Part shown: piece by piece, positions 1 to 6,331 of the stretch
Numbering within the stretch: the first letter of the stretch is position 1
Layout of the letters: each line of letters starts with the position of its first letter
Virus record (IMG/VR): IMGVR_UViG_3300044527_000341
Location: 1 to 52,435 of that record
Origin: a virus
Direction: 5' to 3' (one strand)
Length of the DNA stretch: 52,435 nt
Notes under the pieces: generated by a model
The model's input: the letters and a program-made list of their open reading frames with translations, nothing else
What the model was told of the DNA's origin: nothing
The model's database searches: none
Translations under genes and position numbers: made by a program

Positions 1-2
1 AA

Positions 3-734
3 ACAACGAAGCAGAAGAAAACCGATTGCTGGCAGGATGTCGAGCAGACATTGTCCGCTGGCGTTAACCGACTGGTTCTTTACGGGCCTCCTGGAACTGG
101 CAAGACCTACGCTGGTCTGACGATGGCGACCAAGGATCGTCCGACCTTCCGTCTGATCTGTACCCCCGATATGACCAACGCCGATGTCACGGGGGCTTGG
201 ATGCCCAACGAGAAGGGAACCTTCTCTTGGCACGAGGGTCAAGCGGTCAAGGCTTGGCGGACTGGCGGTCGTCTCATCGTTGACGAGATCGACAAGGCGG
301 GGGGCGATGTGTTCGCCACCTTGCTGGCGATGACCGACAGCCCCGAGTCTTGCAAGTGGGAGAACCCGCAGACTGGCAAGGTCGAGACTCCCCAAGAGGG
401 CTTCAGCGTGGTGATGACCACCAATCTGGAGAACCTTGAGGATCTGCCCGAGGCCATCCGTTCCCGCTTCCCGATCCGTATCCGCATCAACAAGCCCCAC
501 CACACGGCACTCGAACGCTTGTCCCCCGATCTTCGGGACTACGCCGAGCGTTCCGCTGACTTGGGTGAACGGCGTATCGATCTGCGAACCTTCTTCGCCT
601 ACGACAGCCTACGCAAGTCTGTCGGTGCGGAGCGTGCGGCTCACTTGATCTTTGGCGACAAGGCCAAGGACTTCTTGACCGCCATCAAGATCGATCAGAT
701 CAACGGATCCAAGCTCGCCGAGAAGTCCGAATAA
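3..734 (+). CDS. MoxR-type AAA+ ATPase, 5' end outside window
   Basis: The protein is an AAA+ ATPase of the MoxR/AAA_5 group. The Walker A motif GPPGTGKT lies shortly after the first possible in-window start (TTG at 51), and the Walker B stretch GGRLIVDEIDKAGGD follows. TTNLENLEDLPEAIRSRF supplies a sensor-1 asparagine and arginine-finger-like residues. The frame stays open to the left edge from base 3, and the residues before the TTG look coding, so the true start is probably outside the window. MoxR ATPases usually remodel or activate a client together with a VWA-domain protein, and exactly such a gene follows 39 bases downstream. The client in this phage is unknown. The family call is firm; the role is inferred. 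Confidence 0.88.
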   Translation, partial: TTKQKKTDCWQDVEQTLSAGVNRLVLYGPPGTGKTYAGLTMATKDRPTFRLICTPDMTNADVTGAWMPNEKGTFSWHEGQAVKAWRTGGRLIVDEIDKAGGDVFATLLAMTDSPESCKWENPQTGKVETPQEGFSVVMTTNLENLEDLPEAIRSRFPIRIRINKPHHTALERLSPDLRDYAERSADLGERRIDLRTFFAYDSLRKSVGAERAAHLIFGDKAKDFLTAIKIDQINGSKLAEKSE

Positions 735-773
735 GTTAAGCAACCCTCAACCTTCAATGAAAGGAGGTAGCTG

Positions 774-2141
774 ATGCAGACCGCAATACTACCAGAGTTC
801 ATACGACAAGCTGGCAACCGCCGTGGTGTCAATGAGGCTTGGGACATCATCCGATCCTCAATGGATCGTGGCAGTCCCAAGACTTGCATTGAAGCACGAC
901 GGCTGATGGTTCCCTTCAACGAGGAGGCACGAGCCGAAGTCATCCGAGCCCACGAGATGATGCACATTCGATTGAGTCCGCCAAGTCTTGAGCCTTGGCT
1001 CAAGCGTGGCGTTGCCACCGAGCAAGCCTTGATGCTGGCCGAGGAATGTCGGATCAATCGGGTGCTTCAGAATGAAGGCTTCAACCCGAGTGAACATCTC
1101 TACGACGAGACCGACGAGATCAACGCTTACCGCTATGCCAAGGCCAAGGACTTGGCTGGTGTCATCCGTGTGGTGGCGGCAACCCACGGAACCAAGACAC
1201 AGGAGGCGGTGCTTAAGCAGATCGAGAAGGCTGGTCTTGAGAATGGAGATTTGGAAACCATCCAAGGGGCTACGGATTTGTCCAATACGATCAACGAGTT
1301 GCTCGACAATTATAAGTATAATCTGACGAGCGACCGCCCGATTGGTCGCAAGACCAAGGTGCCACTTACCCATGGCTTCCTTGTGACCGAGAAAATCGCC
1401 ACCGTGCTGGACAAGTATATGGAGATTGCCGAGATGACCAAACGCATCCCGCAACTCAAGCCATCCAGAAAGGTGCAGGATTCCAGAGCCGAATGCACGG
1501 CCAAGTTCGGTGACTTGGTTGACGGCAAAGCATCCCTCAATCGAATGCACAACGGCAACCTTGGCAAGGTTCGCATCGCCTCGGATGTCGGTCGCACTCC
1601 CCGCCGTATCGGTCGGTTGCTTACCGATCCGTATCGTCGGGTGTTCGATCGTGTCAAACGCAAGTCGGGCGGCGTCGTCTTGATTGATTGGTCTGGCTCG
1701 ATGAGTCTTGAACCCAAGGATATCTTGACGATACTTCAGCACGCTCCAGGAGCCACAATTGCGGCTTACGCCCACAAGGATGGGAGCCAAGGCGTTCCCA
1801 ACTTCTGGGTGCTGGCCAAGGACGGCAAGATGGTCAGCCAGTTGCCGACCAAGCACGGCTGTGGCAACGGCGTTGACGGACCAGCCCTACGCTGGGCGTT
1901 GAAGGCCAGACGATTCCAGAACGAGATGGTGCTTTGGGTTTGCGACGGATCCGTCACCGATGGGGCTGACGATTGCTTCTATACCCATCTGGCGGCCGAG
2001 GCCAAAGCATTGGTCACGACTGGCAGAGTTGTGATGCAGAAATGTATGGAAGATGCGGTCGACTTCCTTAAGAAGTTGGCCAACGGACAGGTGTCCCCGA
2101 CAGGCCCGACCTATGTCGGCGAGCTACGCCGAAGCTACTAA
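774..2141 (+). CDS. VWA-domain protein with HExxH motif, partner of the AAA+ ATPase
   Basis: A 455-residue protein with two recognisable parts. Near residue 60 is HEMMH, an HExxH zinc-metallopeptidase signature, followed about 25 residues on by AEECRIN, which could supply a third ligand. Near residue 305 is DWSGSMS, a complete MIDAS motif of a von Willebrand A domain, and a later VCDGSVTDG fits the second part of the metal site. This layout resembles the VWA-like metallopeptidase (DUF2201-type) proteins that pair with MoxR ATPases. The gene has a strong AAAGGAGG site and follows the ATPase directly, so the two probably act as a chaperone/adaptor pair. Whether the peptidase is active cannot be told from sequence. 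Confidence 0.8.
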   Translation: MQTAILPEFIRQAGNRRGVNEAWDIIRSSMDRGSPKTCIEARRLMVPFNEEARAEVIRAHEMMHIRLSPPSLEPWLKRGVATEQALMLAEECRINRVLQNEGFNPSEHLYDETDEINAYRYAKAKDLAGVIRVVAATHGTKTQEAVLKQIEKAGLENGDLETIQGATDLSNTINELLDNYKYNLTSDRPIGRKTKVPLTHGFLVTEKIATVLDKYMEIAEMTKRIPQLKPSRKVQDSRAECTAKFGDLVDGKASLNRMHNGNLGKVRIASDVGRTPRRIGRLLTDPYRRVFDRVKRKSGGVVLIDWSGSMSLEPKDILTILQHAPGATIAAYAHKDGSQGVPNFWVLAKDGKMVSQLPTKHGCGNGVDGPALRWALKARRFQNEMVLWVCDGSVTDGADDCFYTHLAAEAKALVTTGRVVMQKCMEDAVDFLKKLANGQVSPTGPTYVGELRRSY

Positions 2142-2155
2142 ACCTAGGATCACTT

Positions 2156-2299
2156 ATCAAAACCTTTGAAGTTAGCGATCCAGACAGCGGTGTTCGGTGG
2201 ATTGTGGAAGCAGACGCCATCGAAGATGTGAAGAAGTGGATGGTGTCTCAACTCCCACATTCCGAACGATACCAAATCAAGGAGGTTCATAATGGATAA
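2156..2299 (+). CDS. small coding region lacking a canonical start codon
   Basis: The reading frame encodes a protein-like, acidic sequence of about 47 residues (KTFEVSDPDSGVRW, WIVEADAIEDV) ending at TAA 2297-2299. The frame opens at 2072 but has no ATG, GTG or TTG before the conserved-looking part. The likeliest start position carries ATC (2156), preceded by a weak AGGA. Its end overlaps the next start region. It may be a gene using a rare ATC start, a gene that lost its start, or an artefact of a base error. No function is recognised. Confidence 0.4.
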   Translation: MKTFEVSDPDSGVRWIVEADAIEDVKKWMVSQLPHSERYQIKEVHNG

Positions 2300-2336
2300 C
2301 CCATATCAAACGGAGGAAACACTATGCGAAGCATAA
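2292..2336 (+). CDS. 14-residue micro-ORF with strong ribosome binding site
   Basis: A textbook AAGGAGG lies six bases before ATG 2292. The frame runs 14 codons to TAA 2334-2336 and overlaps the start of the next gene at 2324. It could be a leader peptide coupling translation to the downstream gene, or the binding site may simply be residual. Nothing in the peptide is recognisable. Confidence 0.3.
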   Translation: MDNPYQTEETLCEA

Positions 2337-2488
2337 CCAAGATACGAAACAAACTGAAAGGCTTGGAGCTTGAGGTGGCCAGAGCCATCGCAGTCTCCCC
2401 GAAAGACGAGGATCTTTACGGACAAATGCTTGACCATATCAAAACATGCGAACAGCTTTTGCTGGTCGCCAAGGAGTCATCCATATGA
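2324..2488 (+). CDS. small helical hypothetical protein
   Basis: A 54-residue protein, predicted mainly helical with charged residues and no cysteine pair. ATG 2324 follows CGGAGGAAAC at good spacing, and the stop overlaps the next start as ATGA at 2485, which supports real, coupled translation. I do not recognise the family. It belongs to the block of short accessory genes that fills 2-9 kb. Confidence 0.65.
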   Translation: MRSITKIRNKLKGLELEVARAIAVSPKDEDLYGQMLDHIKTCEQLLLVAKESSI

Positions 2489-2943
2489 TTACTGGAATCT
2501 TAATTGATCCCAAAGCCAAGTCGTTCACCGAGGTCAAATCGGAAGGACGCTTTGGCATTGAGGAAATCTACGAACTGACGGGATGTCGGTGCGTCTCAAC
2601 CTTCAACCTTCCAAACTACGATGTCGCCTTTATCGACGACGAGGGATTGCTGAAGGGTGAGGAACACCTTGAGAATGTCGGTTGCTATCGGCTCAAGTGG
2701 GCTGGCCAAACCCATCTGGTTGGCAAGACCTTGATCGTGGGAACCGATGACGAAGGCGAGACGACCTCGTGCAAGTCCACCATCGAAGAACTGGAGAAGC
2801 AGATCGAGTGGGTCAAGCCACCGACTGACGAGGAGATGGACGAACTTCTCCAGATCAAAGTCTTCCCGCTTGATCGTGACGAGATGCGAGGCCACACCTA
2901 CGCCGAAGACATCCAAGACAGCAACCCGATGCGGGACGCTTAA
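2485..2943 (+). CDS. DUF3846-like phage protein
   Basis: A 152-residue acidic protein. The start is placed at ATG 2485 because it overlaps the preceding stop (ATGA) and begins MITGILIDPKAK; the frame extends further left, but that part overlaps the previous gene. The N-terminal pattern (ILIDPKAKS...TEV, then CRCVSTFNLPNYDVAFIDDEGLL and later LIVGTDDEGE) matches what I know of DUF3846 proteins, common in phages and plasmids of diverse bacteria and of unknown function. The C-terminal 50 residues are charged and probably helical. The family assignment is from memory of the pattern, not a search. Confidence 0.65.
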   Translation: MITGILIDPKAKSFTEVKSEGRFGIEEIYELTGCRCVSTFNLPNYDVAFIDDEGLLKGEEHLENVGCYRLKWAGQTHLVGKTLIVGTDDEGETTSCKSTIEELEKQIEWVKPPTDEEMDELLQIKVFPLDRDEMRGHTYAEDIQDSNPMRDA

Positions 2944-2946
2944 CCA

Positions 2947-3054
2947 ATGGACGAAAGACAATTCACCATCCTAACGGAGACAATCCGTGAAGGCCTGGAA
3001 AACCTAGCCAAAGAAGTCGAGAAGATACGACTCGTTATGGAGGATCAAGTATGA
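2947..3054 (+). CDS. 35-residue hypothetical peptide
   Basis: A short frame starting ATG 2947, three bases after the previous stop, and ending in a TGA that overlaps the next ATG (3051). The peptide is a single amphipathic helix by inspection (TETIREGLENLAKEVEKI). There is no clear ribosome binding site, so translation would depend on coupling. It is supported only by its exact fit between neighbours. Confidence 0.5.
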   Translation: MDERQFTILTETIREGLENLAKEVEKIRLVMEDQV

Positions 3055-3260
3055 TCCAAGACATCAAACAAGAATCGGATATCCAAAGTTTCTTTCATTG
3101 CCGAGAGTGCCTTAAGGAATTACCCGACGGGGAAAGTCCACGATCCTACGCCAGCCTTGAGGTTGGGTGGACACCCAAGGGCATCCAAGTCTGGTGCAAA
3201 CGGCACGAGTTAAATGTCATCAACCTAGATTTCCGAGGCCAGAAAGTGAGCCCGTTATGA
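3051..3260 (+). CDS. small zinc-finger-like protein
   Basis: A 69-residue protein with two metal-ligand pairs, CREC near residue 17 and CKRH near residue 49, spaced like a small zinc ribbon or treble clef. Such proteins are common in phage accessory blocks, and I do not know a function. ATG 3051 overlaps the previous stop and its own stop overlaps the next start at 3257, so it lies in a translationally coupled string. Confidence 0.65.
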   Translation: MIQDIKQESDIQSFFHCRECLKELPDGESPRSYASLEVGWTPKGIQVWCKRHELNVINLDFRGQKVSPL

Positions 3261-3457
3261 GATACAAGATCCAAAGCGAATCAACCTTCGGATGGGGCGA
3301 CATCAAGGAAAGTGTGGACGGCCTTGGCAAATACAAGGACTGCCACTACGAGACGAAAGAACTTGCCGATGAGGAATGTTCGGAGTTGAATGAAAAACTC
3401 GGGGGAGGATTTCGGGTGGTTCCAATAACCACACGATCCGACTTCGACTTCTATTGA
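3257..3457 (+). CDS. small hypothetical protein
   Basis: A 66-residue protein. The start is taken as ATG 3257, overlapping the previous stop; the frame is open further left but would overlap the zinc-finger-like gene. It begins MRYKIQSESTFGWGDIKES and contains one central helix. No family is recognised. It is followed by AAAGGAG for the next gene. Confidence 0.6.
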   Translation: MRYKIQSESTFGWGDIKESVDGLGKYKDCHYETKELADEECSELNEKLGGGFRVVPITTRSDFDFY

Positions 3458-3469
3458 AAGGAGACACCT

Positions 3470-3670
3470 ATGCCACGATACATTGTTGAATTGCACAAGA
3501 CCACACGATCCACCGCAGAGGTTGAGATCGAAGCAGAGTCGGAAGACCTTGCCAAGTCGGAGGCCTATGCCCTCTGGTTGCAGGACTTCGACGACAACCG
3601 AGTCGAGTGGGATGTGATGGAAGAAGATTGCGTAGTCGGAGACTGCGAAGAAGCGAAACTGGAAGACTAA
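3470..3670 (+). CDS. small acidic hypothetical protein
   Basis: A 66-residue, strongly acidic protein with a beta-alpha-beta look (YIVELHKTTRSTAEVEIEAES). It has a good AAAGGAG site before ATG 3470. The N-terminal pattern of a short strand, an acidic strand and an A-rich helix recurs in small phage proteins, but I cannot assign a function. Confidence 0.65.
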   Translation: MPRYIVELHKTTRSTAEVEIEAESEDLAKSEAYALWLQDFDDNRVEWDVMEEDCVVGDCEEAKLED

Positions 3671-3688
3671 AACAGAAAGGATACTACT

Positions 3689-3967
3689 ATGAAGAAACCA
3701 AAAATATTGAAACTAAAACCGCTTAACAAATACAAAAACCTAAAGGAAAGCGAACGCAAACTTGTAGCCGAGGAGTTACTTAAATCCATTCGTGGAAAGC
3801 TCGTCCTTGGTCAAGCCTGTGCCATCGCTTACGGCAAGTTGCGGGAGACGGAACCCAGCAACGCCGAGGACATTGCACTACTTGGTGAGCAATACTTCGG
3901 GATGTTTTACGCCATTGCATTGTCCACCCTCCGCATCACTGATGGCCGAAACGGAGTGGCCAAATAA
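3689..3967 (+). CDS. small hypothetical protein
   Basis: A 92-residue protein with a lysine-rich N-terminus (MKKPKILKLKPLNKYKNLK) followed by helical segments containing ALSTLRITDG. AGAAAGGA precedes the ATG. Its stop shares a base with the next start (TAATG at 3967). Function unknown. Confidence 0.62.
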   Translation: MKKPKILKLKPLNKYKNLKESERKLVAEELLKSIRGKLVLGQACAIAYGKLRETEPSNAEDIALLGEQYFGMFYAIALSTLRITDGRNGVAK

Positions 3968-4200
3968 TGTCTGCCGTAAAGGACGATCCATACCTAAAAG
4001 AATACCTCAAACTCCGTGGCAAAGTCCTTGTGGATGTAGTCAAGGATGAGGAAGGCGTTGATGGAGAACCACTCTACGGCCTAGTCTTCAAGTCTGGGAT
4101 CAAGGATCGCAAGCCGTCGGTGGCTTGGGTCTACCGAGATGAAGAGGGCAATGGTGCTGGGTTTCTCAACATCATCGATGTCGACCTAGACGCCAAGTGA
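3967..4200 (+). CDS. small hypothetical protein
   Basis: A 77-residue protein starting at an ATG that overlaps the preceding stop by one base. Alternating hydrophobic residues (VLVDVVKDEEG, PSVAWVYRDEEGNG) suggest a small beta-sheet protein. No family is recognised. It ends directly at the foldable element 4201-4265. Confidence 0.6.
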   Translation: MSAVKDDPYLKEYLKLRGKVLVDVVKDEEGVDGEPLYGLVFKSGIKDRKPSVAWVYRDEEGNGAGFLNIIDVDLDAK

Positions 4201-4265
4201 TTGATGGGGCATAGAGTCGGAAGATGATTCCGAACTGGAATTCCTCCAGGTTTAACACCCATCAA
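4201..4265 (+). ncRNA. predicted three-way-junction RNA element
   Basis: The 76-base gap between two genes can form three perfect stems. The closing stem pairs TTGATGGG (4201-4208) with CCCATCAA (4258-4265). One hairpin is TCGGAA, loop GATGA, TTCCGA (4217-4233). The second is CTGGA, loop ATTCC, TCCAG (4235-4249). The single-stranded joints are 8, 1 and 8 bases. There is no U-run, so it is not a standard terminator. The following gene (ATG 4277) lacks a ribosome binding site, so the element could control its translation. I do not match it to a named riboswitch or ribozyme; hammerhead core bases are absent. Pairing was found by eye. Confidence 0.5.
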
Positions 4266-4276
4266 GTTTTACGACA

Positions 4277-4459
4277 ATGAAACTAGAACCACATCAAGAA
4301 GATAGGTTGGTCTACGCTATGGCCACATTCGTCAAGGCGGTCAGAAACCTCGTCACTAAAAACACCAATGGTCAACTCGACGAGATAACCGCCAGCGATC
4401 TCAAGCTGTGGGCAGACCAACTCTTGCGTGAACTTAACCATTATAGGATGAGCAAATGA
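4277..4459 (+). CDS. small helical hypothetical protein
   Basis: A 60-residue, mainly helical protein (AMATFVKAVRNLV, DLKLWADQLLRELN). No Shine-Dalgarno-like sequence is visible before ATG 4277, which follows the predicted three-way junction by 11 bases. The stop overlaps the next start (ATGA at 4456). Function unknown. Confidence 0.55.
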   Translation: MKLEPHQEDRLVYAMATFVKAVRNLVTKNTNGQLDEITASDLKLWADQLLRELNHYRMSK

Positions 4460-4785
4460 CAATCGAACTAGATAGTTACGAAGCCAGCTTCGAACACGAG
4501 GGCAAGAACTACGAGGTCACTGGGTCAGTGACCCACGAGACCCATACCGAAGATGTCGGTATCGGGAGCTACGAATACTGGGGACACACGGAAACTGACA
4601 AACAACTTGTCGAGATCAGCGAGTATGTGGATGCAGAATTCCACAACCTGCAGGTCTTTGAGAAGGGGTCGGAACATCCAGTGCTTGAGCCGTCAGCCGA
4701 ACTGACGGAAGCCGCCGAGCTTGCCCTCTTTGGTGCAACCTATGAATATGCGGAACAAGTAGCCGCAGAAGGGAAACTACTATGA
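4456..4785 (+). CDS. hypothetical protein, beta-rich
   Basis: A 109-residue acidic protein. Its N-terminal half is a run of short beta strands (YEASFEHEGKNYEVTGSVTHE) and its C-terminal half is helical and A/E-rich. It is coupled to both neighbours by start/stop overlaps (4456 and 4782). The pattern resembles small phage proteins of unknown role. Confidence 0.6.
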   Translation: MTIELDSYEASFEHEGKNYEVTGSVTHETHTEDVGIGSYEYWGHTETDKQLVEISEYVDAEFHNLQVFEKGSEHPVLEPSAELTEAAELALFGATYEYAEQVAAEGKLL

Positions 4786-5195
4786 TGTCACCAGAAACCA
4801 AACGGCTCGTCGAACAATCGGCTGTGCCGTTGATCTCCAGCCAAATCGAAACCTTACGAGAGTCACTCCGCCATCTTGAGCAGACTGTCTTTAAGATGGA
4901 GCGTGATCTCCAAGGCTACGCCAAGGCCACCACGGCCTTGACCGAGGAACTTAACCAAGCCCTCAAGATCCGAACGCATCGGACTTCCTATGTCAACGAG
5001 CGTGGCCAGCAAGCTTACTTTAGGGATCCGATCAGCGTAGCTGGTCGGTGGGGGGAGTGGAAGAAACTCCTTGAGGAAGGCACACCGACGGCGGTTGTCG
5101 CCAGACAATGGGGTGTCGACAGACGCTCCGTTCAATACGCAAGAAAGCAGAACTTCAAACCAGCACTAATTAAAAACCAACGGAGGAAAAAATGA
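4782..5195 (+). CDS. coiled-coil protein with C-terminal HTH-like segment
   Basis: A 137-residue basic protein. The first 65 residues form a probable coiled coil (IETLRESLRHLEQTVFKM). Near the C-terminus, TAVVARQWGVDRRSVQYAR has the spacing of a helix-turn-helix (A-x3-G turn, S at helix 2 start), followed by a lysine/arginine tail. It may be a dimeric DNA-binding regulator; this is inference from the pattern. The start overlaps the previous stop, with a second ATG three bases later. Confidence 0.6.
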   Translation: MMSPETKRLVEQSAVPLISSQIETLRESLRHLEQTVFKMERDLQGYAKATTALTEELNQALKIRTHRTSYVNERGQQAYFRDPISVAGRWGEWKKLLEEGTPTAVVARQWGVDRRSVQYARKQNFKPALIKNQRRKK

Positions 5196-5368
5196 GCATA
5201 CTCAACAAAGCCAGATTCAAGAGAACCGCACTGGACATCGCCAGCAAACGGCATCACAAGTTCACGAGAGTTGGCAAGGAGTTTATCAGCCTTGCCGAAC
5301 ACGCCTTGGTCGGATGGATGATGAACTACATCAACCAGCTTCCGAGCAAAGGCAAGACCATCAAATGA
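5192..5368 (+). CDS. small basic hypothetical protein
   Basis: A 58-residue basic protein (MSILNKARFKRTALDIASKR). ATG 5192 follows CGGAGGAAAAA, a good ribosome binding site, and the TGA overlaps the next ATG at 5365. Predicted helical; no family is recognised. Confidence 0.65.
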   Translation: MSILNKARFKRTALDIASKRHHKFTRVGKEFISLAEHALVGWMMNYINQLPSKGKTIK

Positions 5369-6120
5369 CGGAACTCCTCAAGCTCAACCGAGGCAATGCC
5401 AAGCTGGGCAAGGGAATCTACACATTCAATTTGCCAGCTGGCTACTCCTGCCCTGGAGCTAGGGAATGTCTATCCCGTGCTGGCCGAGCCAGCGGAACAA
5501 TTCAGGACGGGCTTGAAACCAAGTTCCGTTGTTTCTCCGCATCGGATGAGGCAAGGCTCCCAAATGTTCGGGCTCAACGCTGGCACAACTTTGACTTGCT
5601 GAAGCACAAATCCACCTCGCAAATGGTGGAGTTGATCCAAGCAAGTCTGCCTAAGAAAGCCAAGATCATACGCATTCATGTGTCTGGCGATTTCTTCAAC
5701 CCTCAATACTTCGACGCTTGGCTGGAGGTTGCCAAGAACAACCCAACCATAATCTTCTACGCTTACACCAAGAGCCTTCATCTCTGGGTCGGGCGTAAGG
5801 ATGACATCCCAAGCAACCTTAAACTCAACGCCAGCCGTGGCGGTATTCACGACTGGATGATCGACACCTATGGACTTAAGTCTGCGGAAGTTGTTTTCTC
5901 TGAGGAAGATGCAGATACCAAGGGTCTTCCTATAGACCACGATGACACGCACGCTTATCAGTCCGACGAGTCTTTTGCCTTGCTGATTCACGGAACCCAG
6001 CCAGCTGGGAGTGAGGCTTCGAAAGCCTTGCAAGCCTTGAAGAAGAAAGGCTGGACGGGCTACAGCAAAAAATCTAATAGTAGAAAGGAAACCAATGAGA
6101 CGATTCTTCATTCACTATAA
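5365..6120 (+). CDS. GP88-family protein
   Basis: A 251-residue protein strongly resembling the phage Gene Product 88 family first named from mycobacteriophages. Diagnostic stretches are NAKLGKGIYTFNLPAGYSCPGA, FRCFSASDEAR, RAQRWHNFDLL, IRIHVSGDFFNPQYFDAW and FYAYTKSL. Two conserved cysteines (in SCPGA and ECLS) and the HVSGDFF motif could form a metal or catalytic site. The biochemical function is not known. The start at 5365 overlaps the preceding stop (ATGA); the frame is open further left, but that would overlap the previous gene. The last 26 bases overlap the next gene. Confidence 0.85.
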   Translation: MTELLKLNRGNAKLGKGIYTFNLPAGYSCPGARECLSRAGRASGTIQDGLETKFRCFSASDEARLPNVRAQRWHNFDLLKHKSTSQMVELIQASLPKKAKIIRIHVSGDFFNPQYFDAWLEVAKNNPTIIFYAYTKSLHLWVGRKDDIPSNLKLNASRGGIHDWMIDTYGLKSAEVVFSEEDADTKGLPIDHDDTHAYQSDESFALLIHGTQPAGSEASKALQALKKKGWTGYSKKSNSRKETNETILHSL

Positions 6121-6331
6121 CAAGCAAGCCAGCCGAAAGGCGGGACGCAATGTCCTAACCCTCCACTGGAAAAACGCTTGTCATATGATCAACCACTTCG
6201 CCAGTGAAGGGATCAACCTGGAATCCCACGAGAACAAACGGCAACCACGCTGTGTGTTTCGTGGGTTTGCCAAGCATGTGTTCTTTCACAATGATTCGGT
6301 GCGTGGCCGTATCGCCACGATATCGGCGTGA
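6095..6331 (+). CDS. small basic hypothetical protein
   Basis: A 78-residue basic, histidine-rich protein starting at ATG 6095 behind GAAAGGAAACC. It lies between the GP88-like gene (26-base overlap) and the methyltransferase, whose GTG start at 6328 overlaps its stop. I do not recognise it. Histidines and one or two cysteines might bind metal. Confidence 0.55.
   Translation: MRRFFIHYNKQASRKAGRNVLTLHWKNACHMINHFASEGINLESHENKRQPRCVFRGFAKHVFFHNDSVRGRIATISA

Noticed and set aside
742-760. CAACCCTCAACCTTCAA-like string also seen near 9383-9403
   Set aside because: Short, imperfect and in different contexts; likely chance or ordinary sequence bias.
858-1856. 332-codon leftward frame opposite the VWA gene
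   Set aside because: A mirror of the codon bias of the real gene; no family motif, and the sense frame has complete MIDAS and HExxH motifs.
4201-4265. Reading the intergenic fold as a hammerhead ribozyme
   Set aside because: The CUGANGA and GAAA core segments are missing from the junction.
5470-6111. 213-codon leftward frame opposite the GP88-like gene
   Set aside because: The sense frame has strong family motifs; the antisense product is a low-quality mirror.
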